Counted from the first letter of the stretch, positions 50,724 to 61,660 are shown. The stretch: 64,000 nt of DNA from Epichloe hybrida (GCA_019022495.1 JAFEKR010000036.1:248001-312000), one strand, 5' to 3'. Program-made: numbers and translations. The notes: generated by a model not told the origin, from the letters alone.

Positions 50724-53041
50724 TTCAAGGACTTGCTTAATGTGTTTAGTATGCTCCTCCTTTGTCTTAGAGAAGATTAAGATATTATCTAAATACACTA
50801 CACAAATAGTGTTAACTAGCCTATGTAGCGCCTTATAGATATAACTCTAGAAAGTAGCTAGGGTATTAGTTAACTTAAAAGGCATTATAAGGTACTTATA
50901 GTGCTTATAATATATATGAAAAGCTATCTTTTACTTATTACCCTCTTTAATATAAATTTAGTAGTATATATCCTTAATATTAATCTTAGAAAAGAAACAG
51001 GCCCCTTAGTATTAATTAAGGATCTCTAAAATCAGGGGGAGAGCATAGTAATTCTTTTATATTACCTTATTAAGCCCTTAATAGTTAATATATAGCTAGA
51101 GCGTTCTATCCTTCTTTAGTATAAATAGAATAGGTACGCCTGCTAGGCTCTTTAAGGGTCTTATCTAGCCTTTCTTTAGGTTATTATTAATATATTCCTA
51201 GAGCTTTCTAAGTTTGCTTTAGGAGAGAGAGTAAATTAGTTTATATAGGGGTGTAGCTCCTAGTATAAGATTAATTATATACTTAGTTAACTTCTTTAAT
51301 AAGAGACTCCTTGCCTTATCTAATATAAACTTATCTTTAAACTTATATAGTTTCTCTAGGATATCTTTAATAGTTTTATATACTTTTGCCTTCTCTTTAT
51401 CTTTAAGAGAGATAAACTTATTTTCTATTACGCTTATAATAGTATATATAATTATCTTATTATATATTACCTTTATAAACTTATAGGGAGTTAGTAGTAA
51501 AAAGGCTACCTTTCTCTTTTTAAACTACTATTCTTATAAGTATAAGTAAAGATATATATATTCTTCTATAAGTATATGTATTCTAATTAATATAAGGCTT
51601 TCCTTTGCTCTTAGGTTCCTATTAATAGCTATATATAGTAACTTAAGGTCTTTCTCTTTACCTTATAAATCTTTAATTATAATAGGCACCTTATAAATAC
51701 TATATTAGGGAACTATTAGAGCCCTTACTACCTTTAAAATAAGTACTATAGCCTTAGCCTAATTAAGCTTATAAGTCTATGTAAATTAGGCACTTATAAT
51801 ATTAATCTTAGTGTAACTATTAAGATTCACTGCTATTTTAATATCTTTATGCTTATAAATAGTAACTAGTGTGTGAAATTAGCATCCTACTAGTACCCTA
51901 GTATCTAAGGCAGAGGTAAGGGCTTTTACTTTTACCTCTAGGAGTTTTCCTAACCCTCTTACTAGTCTTTCCTTAGCTTATTATAATTATAAATAAGGTG
52001 CTTTATATTACTATAATTAAAGCACTATTTTCTTCCTTATAGCTTATTATTATTTAGGTAAGTAGCTAGGGACTTTTCTTTATCCTTATCCTTATTCTTA
52101 TCTCTTTAGTCCTTATTTAACTAATAGCCTTAAGGAAAGTTATATCTTTAATATTAAGGGGCTTTATATAAGCCTTTCTATTTTAAATTACTTAGCTTTT
52201 ACTTATTCTTTAATATTACCTCCTAGAACTATTAGGTAAGTTATATAACCTCTTCTTATATTAACCTAGTAATATCTATATGTAAATTAATATAGTCTTA
52301 TAAGTTAGGAAGTAACTTTATAAAAAGCATAAGAGCATAGGTCTTTTCTAGAGCTTATTCTAGGTGTTTCTCTAGTAAATCTAAGTAAATACTAAACTTA
52401 ATAAGGCTCTAGCCCTCCTTTTGCTTTATATTTTCTAGCTATGTAGCTATTTATATATTATAGCTTATAGAGTCCTTAAGTAATATAAGGGTCTAGTCTT
52501 AGAACTTATCCTAGTTATCCTTAGGATAATCCTAACTATTAGCTAGTTATTCTTTAATATATTAGTCCTATCTAGCCTAATAGTTTATATATATATAGTT
52601 AAGTATAAAGAGGATTTTTTAGTTATCTTAGTAATACTTTTTCTTTACCCCCTTAAAGGTATAGTTAATGTTATTAAGCTATATCTTATACTTCTATAGG
52701 TTTATAAAGTATTAGAGTTTTATAATATTTTAAACCTTAACTTCTTAGTTACTAAAGCTTAAGAATAAACTAGCCTTTTAGCCCCTTTTTACTAGTCCTT
52801 CTTTACTATAAGATTATATTAAGTTAGTAAGCTTCTTTTCTTACTCTTATAGTTTCTTAAGTTACTTAAGCTAGGTAATTTACTTTCTAATTACTACCTC
52901 TTTTACTCTTATAGTATATCCCTAGCTATAGTATTACTATTATCTAGCTAATCCTAAGTAATATATAATATAGCTCTAGTAAATTAAGTTATTCTCCCCC
53001 TTATATTACTCTTAGGTAACTAGTAAGAGAAGCTTTAGAAT
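50724..53041 (-). pseudogene. D2 gag, protease and first part of RT
   Basis: On the minus strand, from 53,041 leftwards: gag, protease, then reverse transcriptase up to the E insertion. Next to the junction the frame is nearly intact and reads VYLDNILIFSKTKEEHTKHI; it continues across E at 30333, proving the two halves were one gene. Further from the junction RIP stops become dense. Confidence 0.8.
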
Positions 53042-53230
53042 TATAAGAATAAAGGGATAGCTAGGTAAGAGGTATAAGGGCGCTTATATATTAACTAAAG
53101 CTTACTAGGTCTAAGTGTGTTATATATATAAGTCGCTAGCTTATAGCTAGTAGCTTGCTAGTGTTACGTAGTCCTAGCCCTTAGCGTGGTGTGCAACCGG
53201 GTGCATCCGTGTTGTGAGCGGGGCCTCACA
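53042..53230 (-). repeat. 5' LTR of D2
   Basis: Inner start RIPed (TATAAGAATAAAGGG), outer end unmutated (CCGTGTTGTGAGCGGGGCCT then CACA). 189 bp. Confidence 0.88.
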
Positions 53231-53235
53231 ATAGT

Positions 53236-53773
53236 ATCTTAATATAAAGGAATAAGCTACTATATTTAGTAATATATTATTAGTATTTACTATAGTATAA
53301 AAGGAATTTAGTATTTAAGTATAGGATATAATAGCGTAGCTTAATAAGGTAAAATATACTAAAGAGAATATCCTTAAAGAAGTATCCTTTTATAAATTTA
53401 TATTAAAGATTTTCTAATATATAAGAGCTAATAGTAAATTAACTAACCTTTATTTTCTAATATGTTTACGCCTTAAGCTTTATCTAGGATTATATTAGAT
53501 ATATCTAATGCTAACTAATAAGGACATAAGATTAGTATATATTACTATAGTAAATAATAAGAGATATAACCTACGTAATTACTTATATAATAAAGGATAG
53601 GGCAAAAGCAAAAAAAGTAAAGAAAAGGTTAAAGTCTATTTTAACATAAATATATCTAATAGTAAGCTAGAAGATAATAAAACTAAGATATAAGCTAACT
53701 AAAATAAACTAATAAACATGTAATTTTAGCCTAGAAATTAATAATACTAATAGGATAATAGGAATAAATAAGA
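53236..53773 (+). pseudogene. Relic F coding segment (gag-like), right of D2
   Basis: Continues the frame broken at 26310. With TAA and TAG taken as glutamine positions the frame runs about 390 bp, including IKDFLIYKS and FSNMFTPQALSRIILDISNA (its Q is a TAA). It ends in a lysine-rich stretch, then a purine-rich tract (AGGATAATAGGAATAAATAA) abutting the LTR at 53774. No protease or polymerase motif is seen in any F segment, so F may be a gag-only or internally deleted LTR element. Confidence 0.5.
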
Positions 53774-53989
53774 TGTTAGAACAAAGGTAATATCAATCGC
53801 GCGTCGCAGCTGTAATTACCTAGCAAAAGCTTAGGCTACGCGCGCGCCCTATATATAACCTATAACCTAGCGCGTTAATTAGCTAGGAAATATAAGGATA
53901 TAAACGCGTAACCTCTTTTCCCTTCTAGTATTATAACTTCTAGCTTTTAATCTCTCTTTTTATATATAACTTAATTAATTATAATAACA
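53774..53989 (+). repeat. Probable 3' LTR of relic F
   Basis: About 216 bp, TGTTAGAACAAAGG to ATAATAACA, GC-rich and little mutated on average (for example ACGCGCGCGCCC). A purine-rich tract precedes it directly, as expected for a 3' LTR. No matching 5' LTR is found in the window, so TSDs cannot be tested. Its first nine bases equal those of the C-family LTR. Confidence 0.6.
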
Positions 53990-54243
53990 AATAATGTTAT
54001 TGAAATGTAGGGAGCTAGTTGCCAGCTGGCAACAGCTGTACAAGTGCAAGCTCTACGGTTAGGGACCGATAGGGCCGTAACGTTAATTTAATTAACGCAA
54101 CGCAATGGAAGGTTATAGTAGTTATTAACTAATAGAATTTAATTTAGATTACTTTTATAATATCTTATAGAGTAATAGAATTGATTTTAAATACGTTATA
54201 CAGGCAATGCGGCTGTTGTTAGTTAAGAGAACTAGCTATCTAG
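53990..54243. other. Lightly mutated non-coding segment
   Basis: No gene or element recognised. Contains a perfect 14-bp palindrome TTGCCAGCTGGCAA (54019-54032). Ends with TCTAG, the solo LTR target duplication. Confidence 0.5.
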
Positions 54244-54510
54244 TGTTAGGAGCACGGAGGCTAGGGAGTTACGGACAGGACAGTCACATAATAGAGCCCT
54301 TAGGTAAGCCTTAGCCTGCGCGGATAACTAAGTAGCTGCTAGATAGCCACGTGCACGTAGTAGGGTATTTAGATAAGGACTGCTTATAAGAGATATAAAA
54401 GGTTAGAGTTTAAGACTTTTATATACCTACCCCTAAGTAGTAGCTCTCTAGCTATAACTAAGAACCTTAGCCTTTACTCCGTTTATATCTCTCCCACCAC
54501 AGTCGTGACA
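54244..54510 (+). mobile_element. Solo LTR of the Gypsy E family
   Basis: 267 bp, the same length as the E LTRs, TGTTAGGAGCACGGAGGC to CACAGTCGTGACA, with a perfect TSD TCTAG (54239-54243 and 54511-54515). It implies recombination between the LTRs of a former full element. Little RIP-mutated throughout, so it is a good reference for the pre-RIP LTR. Confidence 0.95.
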
Positions 54511-54911
54511 TCTAGCTAGTTAAAAAGATCTTCTTCCTCTCATAGACTTACTAACCTTATTAGTGGATCTAGGCCGCTAACGGGGTCTTACGGGCTACTT
54601 TTGATTTTCTGCAAAATTCATTTATATGCAAAAACCAAAAAATTAACTTACTACTATACTCGCTAGTAACCCGTATACACTAACTTTTAGTCTAAAAAAT
54701 AACCTTACATAAAGAGAAAGCCCTATCTTTAAGCTTTAATTTGCTATATATGAAACTTTTGTATGACCTCTAGATAAAGAGAAAATCGCTGTTAAAGATA
54801 GCTATAGGGTAAGTTATGTGTAGGGTAACCTGCTTACGTCACCCTAGCTTACGTCACCCTAGCTTACCTAATTACTAGTGGCGTGGTTGTGGCCACACTT
54901 GTAGCCACAAC
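54511..54911. other. Moderately GC segment, no gene recognised
   Basis: Only lightly RIPed. Contains a tandem of TTACGTCACCCTAGC (about 54,834-54,865) and the imperfect inverted repeat GTGGTTGTGGCCACAC/TTGTAGCCACAAC near the MITE insertion point. No coding frame. Confidence 0.5.
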
Positions 54912-55321
54912 CAGAGCTTTGCACTCGTGTAGTGTAGTATTTCTTGTAGTATTTCTATTTATTTTTATATCTGGCTTATAATTAAAGTTATTATCCTAAA
55001 AATTACGTGATCTTATAGAGGAAAATTCTTAGAAAAATACTATATATATAGGTGGGTCTAAAAGTGGGCCCTCGCTCCACAAATCACAAATACTACATTT
55101 GTAGTATTTTTTTAGTACTAAAATGTAGTAAAATGTAGTTTTTCCAATTTGTGGCCTAAGGACCCACTTTTAGACCCACCTTTATATATAACTACACTGT
55201 AGTTTTAAAGTTATCTATTTAAAAATCAAAGTTTTATATCTCTATTTATTTTCTAAGATTAGATATGAATTATTTGTTAGAAAAAAAAAAACTACAAGAT
55301 GTAGTGTAGTACAAAGCTCTG
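54912..55321 (+). mobile_element. Intact 410-bp hAT-type MITE
   Basis: CAGAGCTTTGCACTCGTGTA to GTAGTACAAAGCTCTG, perfect 8-bp TSD GCCACAAC (54904-54911 and 55322-55329). Same length and near-identical sequence as 6435-6844 (opposite orientation). Contains two GGGTCTAAAAGTGGG-type motifs in inverted arrangement and no coding frame. Confidence 0.95.
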
Positions 55322-55329
55322 GCCACAAC

Positions 55330-55537
55330 GCAATTGACTAATTAGTCATCCACACGGTTGGACGCAGCTGTCAGGCTTGCAATGCAAGCTAGTAATAAAA
55401 AGGTTCTTTAACTAGAAAAGGGCTAAAAATAGGTCTTATTTTTAACAAATGTAGCCTAGAATAGATAATTAATAATAATACTATTCTTTAGGCTTATAAC
55501 TATATTATATTAAATTTAATACCCTATAAATCTAACA
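55330..55537 (+). repeat. Flank and probable 5' LTR end of Gypsy relic G
   Basis: The sequence ends CTCTAACA-like (AATCTAACA) at 55537, directly followed by the CTAATTAGTAGTTA primer-site motif (55538-55551), as in A, B and C. A TGTCAGGC at 55369 is a possible LTR start (169 bp), but no second LTR exists to confirm it. Confidence 0.45.
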
Positions 55538-58500
55538 CTAATTAGTAGTTACCTTTATAGATAACTACATAGTCTTTAAACACTATAAATTAGTAAGGTT
55601 AATTAGAAAAGGTAGCTTATCTAATAATAACTTACCTTATAAAATAGGAGGGCTATATTTAATAATAAGTTATGCTAATAGAAAGGTATAATATAGCTCT
55701 CTTCTTACTTTAGTATTAATATCTATATTTATATAGATTTTGAAATAATAAAGAAAGGTTTAATACTAGTAACTAAGCTATCCCCTTATCTTTCTTTATT
55801 ATATATTTTATTATATATTTAAAGTTAACTACCTTACCTTATAATCCTTTATATCTAAAACATATTATATAATCATATTTATACCTCTTATTTTCTTATA
55901 TTATAAGATTTAGTTCCCTTAATTAGTTAAAATATTAGATATAGCTAGACTATCTAAGACCTCTAGTTAATTTAGAGTTCCTAGTAAAAGTAATAGCTAT
56001 AATAATACTATAGAAAGTATTAAAGCTAGAGATAGTAATAAATACCTTAATAAAGGAAAAACCCTTATTTATACTAACCTATACCCTTATATCTCTATAA
56101 GACTTGAATAATATATTATAGAAAAACTACTTTATTAAATAGGAAGTTCTAAATATAAAGAGATAATAATACCTAAGGAAATTAGTCTCTATATCCTTAT
56201 AAAGACTAAATAATATAAGGAGTAAGAATTATTTAAAAGAACACTATTCTCTAAATTTAGTAATAACTTCTATAGATAGTTAAGGGATAAGTTTATAGAA
56301 GGAAGAGACCTTTCCTAGAATAAACTTTAAGACTATCTCCTTTATAATAAAGTATATATAATAGTTAAAAAAGGCACTAAGATAGTAAATAACCTTAAAG
56401 AAGTAGTAAACTAGGAAGAATTCTAATTTTAAACTCTTAAAGAAATTAAAGAGGCTAGGAAGAAGTATATAGGCTTCTAGAAAAACCTATAGAATAAAGA
56501 GTTCTTCTGTAATTTACTAGATAATAGTAATATTAGAACCTAATAACTTACCCCTTTACCTTGCCTATTAGTATAATTACTATTAAAAGGATTAATAAGC
56601 TAAACTCCTCTAGAAAGGCTAAGCTAATCTCCTTTAGGAAAGTTAATTAACCTAGAATTAAGACTACCTAAGAATGCTATTTATAAGCATCCGCGGGTAA
56701 CTCCCTTACCTATACCTTTAACTAAGATAAGTTAGTAATATTACCCTAGAAACACTACTAATAATGCCCTTAAGTAAAAGAGTTACTAATAAAGGTAACC
56801 TTTACTACCTAGGGCTAGTAATGCCCTTATTAGCATAGCTTAGAGAGCTATACTTTCTTCTCCCTAATATAAGAAAGAGAAAGAATAGAGGGAATAATAA
56901 GCCCTAAGGGTACTACCTATAAAGCTACCCTCTTACTTCCTAAAGACCTTACTTGTTATGGACTCGAGCTGTGAGCTCGGGTCAAGTCTAGCTCTGGAAA
57001 GGCTCTAGAAAGTATGCGTACTTTATACAAAGAGGTTAGGGCTTTGCGTAAACTATGCACAGACCGCACATAAGGGGCTATATATCTAAATACTATGTAA
57101 CTACTAGTAAAGTCCTTCTTTTCTTCTATAAGAATAATATTCTTATTCTAAATAATTATATATAGTAGCTATAAGGCTAGTTTATAATATATATTATTCT
57201 TAACTATAGAAATAACCTAGCTAGAGAATACGCTATTATTACTAGATATAATAGATACTAATAAGTTAGCACTCCTATAGTAATAGGTAAAATAGTAAGT
57301 AGCATAAATCTAGTACTTAGCTAATTTATAAAATATAATACCTATACTAATCTAGATTAAGTAGAAACCCTTATCTATAGGCCCCCCTTTTAATAGTAAT
57401 AAGGTCTTATTTATAACTTAGAAAGGCCTTATAACTTATAAGCTACTAGTAAATAAGGAGTTTATTAGTAGTAATTAGGATTAGTGGTGCTTTATTTACT
57501 AGAACCTATTACCTAAGGTCTAGGTATAGGTTATACCCTTCTTTAAGAAGGGCTACCTAGAGGACTTTTATTTATCTAGATTTTTAGACTATCTAGGGGA
57601 AATATTTAATAACCCTTACCGCTAGGAAATAGTAATTATAGAACTTAACTAGTTAATATAATAATAGAATAAGAGGTTTAGTGACTTCTATATTTACTTT
57701 AAATAAAAACTAGCCTTAGCTAGGGAGTTTAAGTAAGTAAACTTAGTAAAGTTATTTAAGTTATATATAGTGCTTAATAAGTAAATAAGGGACTATAGTA
57801 TTAGGTAGGATATACCTTAGGCTAATTATATAGTAGCTATAGCTTACTATTAAAGTATTATATTAGATATTAAATCCTACTAACTAGAGGAAAAACACTA
57901 TATATAGAAATAAGGTAATCTAGCGCCTAACCTAATTAAGGCTAAGCTATAGGATAATAATATGCTAATAATAGATGTTTACTCCATAGGTATAATAGGC
58001 ACTTAGTAAGGTTTTAGAAAGTCTATAGGATACTAAAAGTTAGGTAATAAGAAGGGTAGTAAGCAAGCTAAGTAGGTTACTTAGGATATTCTTAATATAT
58101 GCTATAATAAAGGCTAATATTTATAATATAGCTTCTCTAAGTATTTTACTATAGTAAACTTATTATATTTTACTATTTGCTTATAAAAGAAGTCCTTTAT
58201 TAACACTTATAATATAGAGAATACACTTACTATTAACTTAGATAATAAGTTTACGAATTAGTTAGAAAAAGAATAACCCTATTATTAAGTTATTTAATAA
58301 GGGATAAATAAAGGAAGCATAGAGAAGCTTTATAGTATATAGTTATTACTAATAAGAACTTTAAGAAGATCTAGAGAAATATAAACTTAGCTCCCTTCTT
58401 AGTCCTTGCTTTAATTAATAAGACTACCTTTATAAAAACTTGAGTTAATACTAGCTATAACTACTATACTACTATAAGTAAACGCCTTATTTAAAAGCTT

Positions 58501-59164
58501 TAATTAAAACACCTCCCTTTTCTAACTAAAAGGTTAGTTTATATAGCTGTTAGTGTAAAATAAGGGGGAAAAGAGAGTTAGGAGAAATAATTATATATCT
58601 TATATATTATTTGTTTTTAGTTAGATTTAGATAGATAGGAAATGCTAATTATAGCATATGTAACCCTAGGACTAATAAGGTAACTAATCCTAGGTATACT
58701 ATAGATAAAACAGAACGAAATTAGCCTAGATATAGCGTAATAATATATATATATAGGATTAGCTAATAGGCTACTTATATAAGCTATAGCTAATAGAAAG
58801 GTTACTTAACCTATAGTCTTTATTCTAGGTTTAATATTTATAGGGATAGTATAATAAGTAAAGAGATAAAGGGAGAATATTTAGCTTTACGCTATAAGCC
58901 TAAGGGAAATCATATCTATCTTACAGATTAATATAACCCTAAAGCTTATAAAGGAGGAGCTTCTAACTTCCTTACTAAAGGTATTATAGGACTTTAAAGA
59001 CCTATTTCTAAAGAGTAAGGTAAGCGCCTTATTATTATACTAAGGGAAGTTAGACTACTATATTTGCCTAAAATATAATATAGATAGAAATAAACCTAAC
59101 TTACTATAGGCGCCTTTATATAATATACCTTAGAAGTATTTACTAGAAATTTAGAAATAGGTAA
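55538..59164 (+). pseudogene. Truncated Ty3/gypsy relic G (gag, protease, start of RT)
   Basis: RIP-broken plus-strand coding. Gag covers about 55.6-56.9 kb. A protease-like region follows about 57.2-57.9 kb. At 58,995-59,160 the segment before the reverse transcriptase core reads DFKDLFLKSK and APLYNIP, typical of Gypsy elements. The element stops abruptly at about 59,160, where un-RIPed sequence and a copia LTR begin, so RT, RNase H and integrase are lost. An un-RIPed insertion lies at 56,954. Confidence 0.65.
56954..57100. mobile_element. Short un-RIPed insertion in relic G, LTR-like start
   Basis: A GC-richer patch beginning TGTTATGGACTCGAGCTGTG interrupts the AT-rich gag-protease sequence. 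The start resembles a copia LTR. The right edge is unclear (somewhere near 57,090-57,110), and flanking TTACT/CTACT is only an approximate duplication. Confidence 0.4.
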
Positions 59165-59216
59165 TTGTCAGGAAGAGCTCCTTGAAGCATTGGATGTGTG
59201 GGCACGGATCGCGCAT
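59165..59216. other. Short un-RIPed junction segment
   Basis: About 50 bp of GC-balanced sequence between relic G and the LTR of relic H, possibly remaining host sequence or filler from a deletion. No gene. Confidence 0.4.
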
Positions 59217-59397
59217 TGACTAGGATAAAACCCGTTGTAAGACATTAGTAAAGACAAATGTATTAGAAGTACCTCTATAGACTAGTTATTACTATAGCGC
59301 ACTATATACCTTTTAGGTATAAAAGTTAGCTACTATCTACACCTCTAATTAATCAAATTAAACACTTTTTATTATCTATTTACACTCTTACTTAATA
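59217..59397 (+). repeat. 5' LTR of copia relic H (181 bp)
   Basis: TGACTAGG at the start; TTAATA at the end, read as TTAACA with a RIP change. Same length as the inverted copy at 1761-1941. The outer (left) end is less mutated than the inner end. Confidence 0.65.
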
Positions 59398-59411
59398 ATT
59401 ATAAGCCTAGG
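59398..59411 (+). other. Primer-binding site of relic H, half-tRNA-Met type
   Basis: ATTATAAGCCTAGG lies directly after the LTR. It equals ATTATGAGCCCAGG with one G-to-A and one C-to-T change. The TTATGAGCCC form is known for copia elements primed by a cleaved initiator tRNA-Met. The restoration is an inference. Confidence 0.5.
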
Positions 59412-61376
59412 TAGTTTCTATTACTAAATTTTATTATTATCTTTAAAGATTATTAGCTTTATTAGATTAATTTAATTAATACTTACTAATATTGTAAGAT
59501 AAACACTCTTATTATATTAATTAATAGTTAACCTTTATAACTTATACTTCCCTTATATAGTGTATTTCCCTTTAATATATCTAAAAAAACTCTAAATATA
59601 GTATTATTATTAAAGAAGAACTAAATTAAGTAGTATATATAAATTAAGAATTATATAGAATCTTATAGGGTCTAGGAGTATATTAACCTAAATAAGGTTA
59701 AATTACTTAAAAACCCTATAATACCTACGTACCTATAGAGGGGTTAGAGACTAGAGATTATAGAGAATAACCCTAATACTCTTAAGGATTAGAAGCTAGT
59801 ATATAAAGATATAAAGAACTACTTTAATTTTAAATATAAAGAGCTTTAATTTAAGCTTATAAAGTATTATAATCTAGCTAAATAAATACTAAAGATTAGG
59901 GAATATATTTATAAGACCCTTTTAAGGAATATTTAAGATTCCCTTAACTTTAATACTAAGGTTAAGAAGAAGGAGTTTATTTAATACTATATTTAAAAAA
60001 TACTCTTACTTCTTTATAAGTAATATAAGCTAAATATAAAGAAAATGCTAATTCTTATAGAGAACTATTTAAATAATTATTTATAAGCTAAAGGTACTTA
60101 TAATTAGTATAAGTAAGCTGTAATAATTAAAGTACTTTAGAGAAATTATCTAAACCTTAAGACCTAATAAATAGAAAAGATAATGCTATATAAGTTTATT
60201 ATACCTCTTTAAAGTAAATATAAGTTATTTTAGAAGAAATAGAATAACTTACTTAATAAAGGGATAAAAATAAGCTTAATTAAAGCTATTACTAAGTTTA
60301 AAAGGGATTATAAGGCTTTGCTAAAGGAACTAAAGACTACTAATACTCTTATAAGTAATAGATTAAATAATTTAATAAAGCTAGAGAAGCTAGAGAGGCC
60401 TAAGTGCCCTAGATATACAAATTATAATATTAAGAATACTATAAAGTAATAAGAATCCTATAATTTATTTAAGGCTCTTTATAAGCTAGAAGCTACTCTA
60501 AAGAACTAGGAAGTTAGGAAGAACTCTAAAGAGAATATTAAGAACTATCTTAAGGCTAACCTATAGGAGAAATTAAAGGCTATAAATTAGAAGCTAGAGA
60601 AGAAAGGTAATAATATTATTATACCTTTATAAAACCCTATAAATAACTTAGTAGCTATTACTCTAGGTAAGAAGTTAGCTAATATATTATTATTTATATA
60701 CTTTAAGTGCGTTGAATTATTAAAGGAAAGCATAAATTTATTAAACACTAGGAATAACTTAGAATTAAGAAGGAATATAGTCCTCTATAACTCTAGAGCA
60801 AATGTTTATATCTTTAATAATATCTAATGGTTTAAAAAATTTAAATTTAATAAGGATATTATAATAGAGGTTAGGGCTAGTAGTATAATCTATATGGCTT
60901 TAGGTTAAGGGCTTATAAGCATATTTATTATAGATCCTGTATTATAAAGTGTAAGAACTATTATATTAGAGTTAGCTTTGTTTATTCCTAAATTCTATAT
61001 TAATCTAGTATTAGTAATAATTATAATAAAAGTAAATATCTTCTAGAATTAAAAGAAAGGATTTTTATATAAAGGAAATTAGCCTATAGCTAAGGTATAT
61101 AATATTAATAAGCTTTATATGCTTTTAATATTATTAGAGAACCTAAAAGAGGCTAATACTATACTAAGCAGAGCTCCTAGGCTACTTATAAGAGGAGATA
61201 TAAATCTCTAGTATTATAAAAGTGGTTATCTAGGTAAAAGGGCTTTTATAAAGCTTATAAATATAACTTTAGGCATTAAATTAATAGGATCTAAGCTTAT
61301 AGAGTGTAAGATCTATGCTATAGGTAAGGCTAAGTGCTAGAGATTATAGGTTATACTTCCCCTCCTAGGCACGAGG
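59412..61376 (+). pseudogene. Copia relic H: gag, protease, GAG-pre-integrase
   Basis: Gag is readable around 59.7-60.6 kb. The protease region at about 60,780-61,000 reads NSRANVYIFNN where copia proteases have DSGA(T/S)xHxxN, so the catalytic Asp and Gly are both changed in a G-to-A fashion. FIPKFYINLVLV follows. The GAG-pre-integrase part (GYLGKRAFIKLI, then ECKIYAIGKAK) ends at about 61,370, where the sequence changes abruptly. Integrase, RT and RNase H are missing. TAA and TAG stops throughout. Confidence 0.7.
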
Positions 61377-61603
61377 TAAAACTGCTTAAATTATAGATCT
61401 CTATTTTTCAACACCTTTTCCAAATATCTAGCCTTCTTCTCTAGCTTTTTATTTCCCTTCTTCTTCTCACTTTTCCTAAATTCCTTGATGTTTTCTTCGG
61501 TTTTTTGAATTTCCTTATCTGGAATTTCCTCGGATTTTTAGATAGCCATTAGGTTCTGTAGCCTAGTGGTTATAGCCCCTAGCTTGTAGTCACCCTTAGC
61601 CAT
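61377..61603 (-). pseudogene. Lightly mutated coiled-coil-like reading frame, unknown
   Basis: From an ATG at 61603-61601 the minus frame reads MAKGDYKLGAITTRLQNLMA, one TAA (fits CAA), then a lysine- and glutamate-rich stretch with heptad-like spacing (EEIPDKEIQKTEENIKEFRK), to another TAA at about codon 72. I do not recognise the protein. It could be the N-terminus of a gag or LINE ORF1-type protein. Composition is clearly less AT-biased than the neighbouring relic H. Confidence 0.35.
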
Positions 61604-61660
61604 ACTATTTTCTAATTAGTTAGTTATTAATTAGTTAATTAGTAGCCCTTAACCTACCTG
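61604..61660. other. Short AT-rich spacer
   Basis: TTAATTAG-type repeats. Ends with CCTACCTG, the TSD of the next element. Confidence 0.5.

Larger units (their letters stand above)
26311..53230 (-). mobile_element. Ty3/gypsy chromovirus D2, split by element E
   Basis: LTRs at 26311-26500 and 53042-53230, perfect TSD ATAGT (26306-26310 and 53231-53235). Coding on the minus strand. Element E (30334-50718) is inserted in its reverse transcriptase region with TSD ATATG. Without E the element is about 6.53 kb, close to its sister D1 (6,601 bp). Confidence 0.9.
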
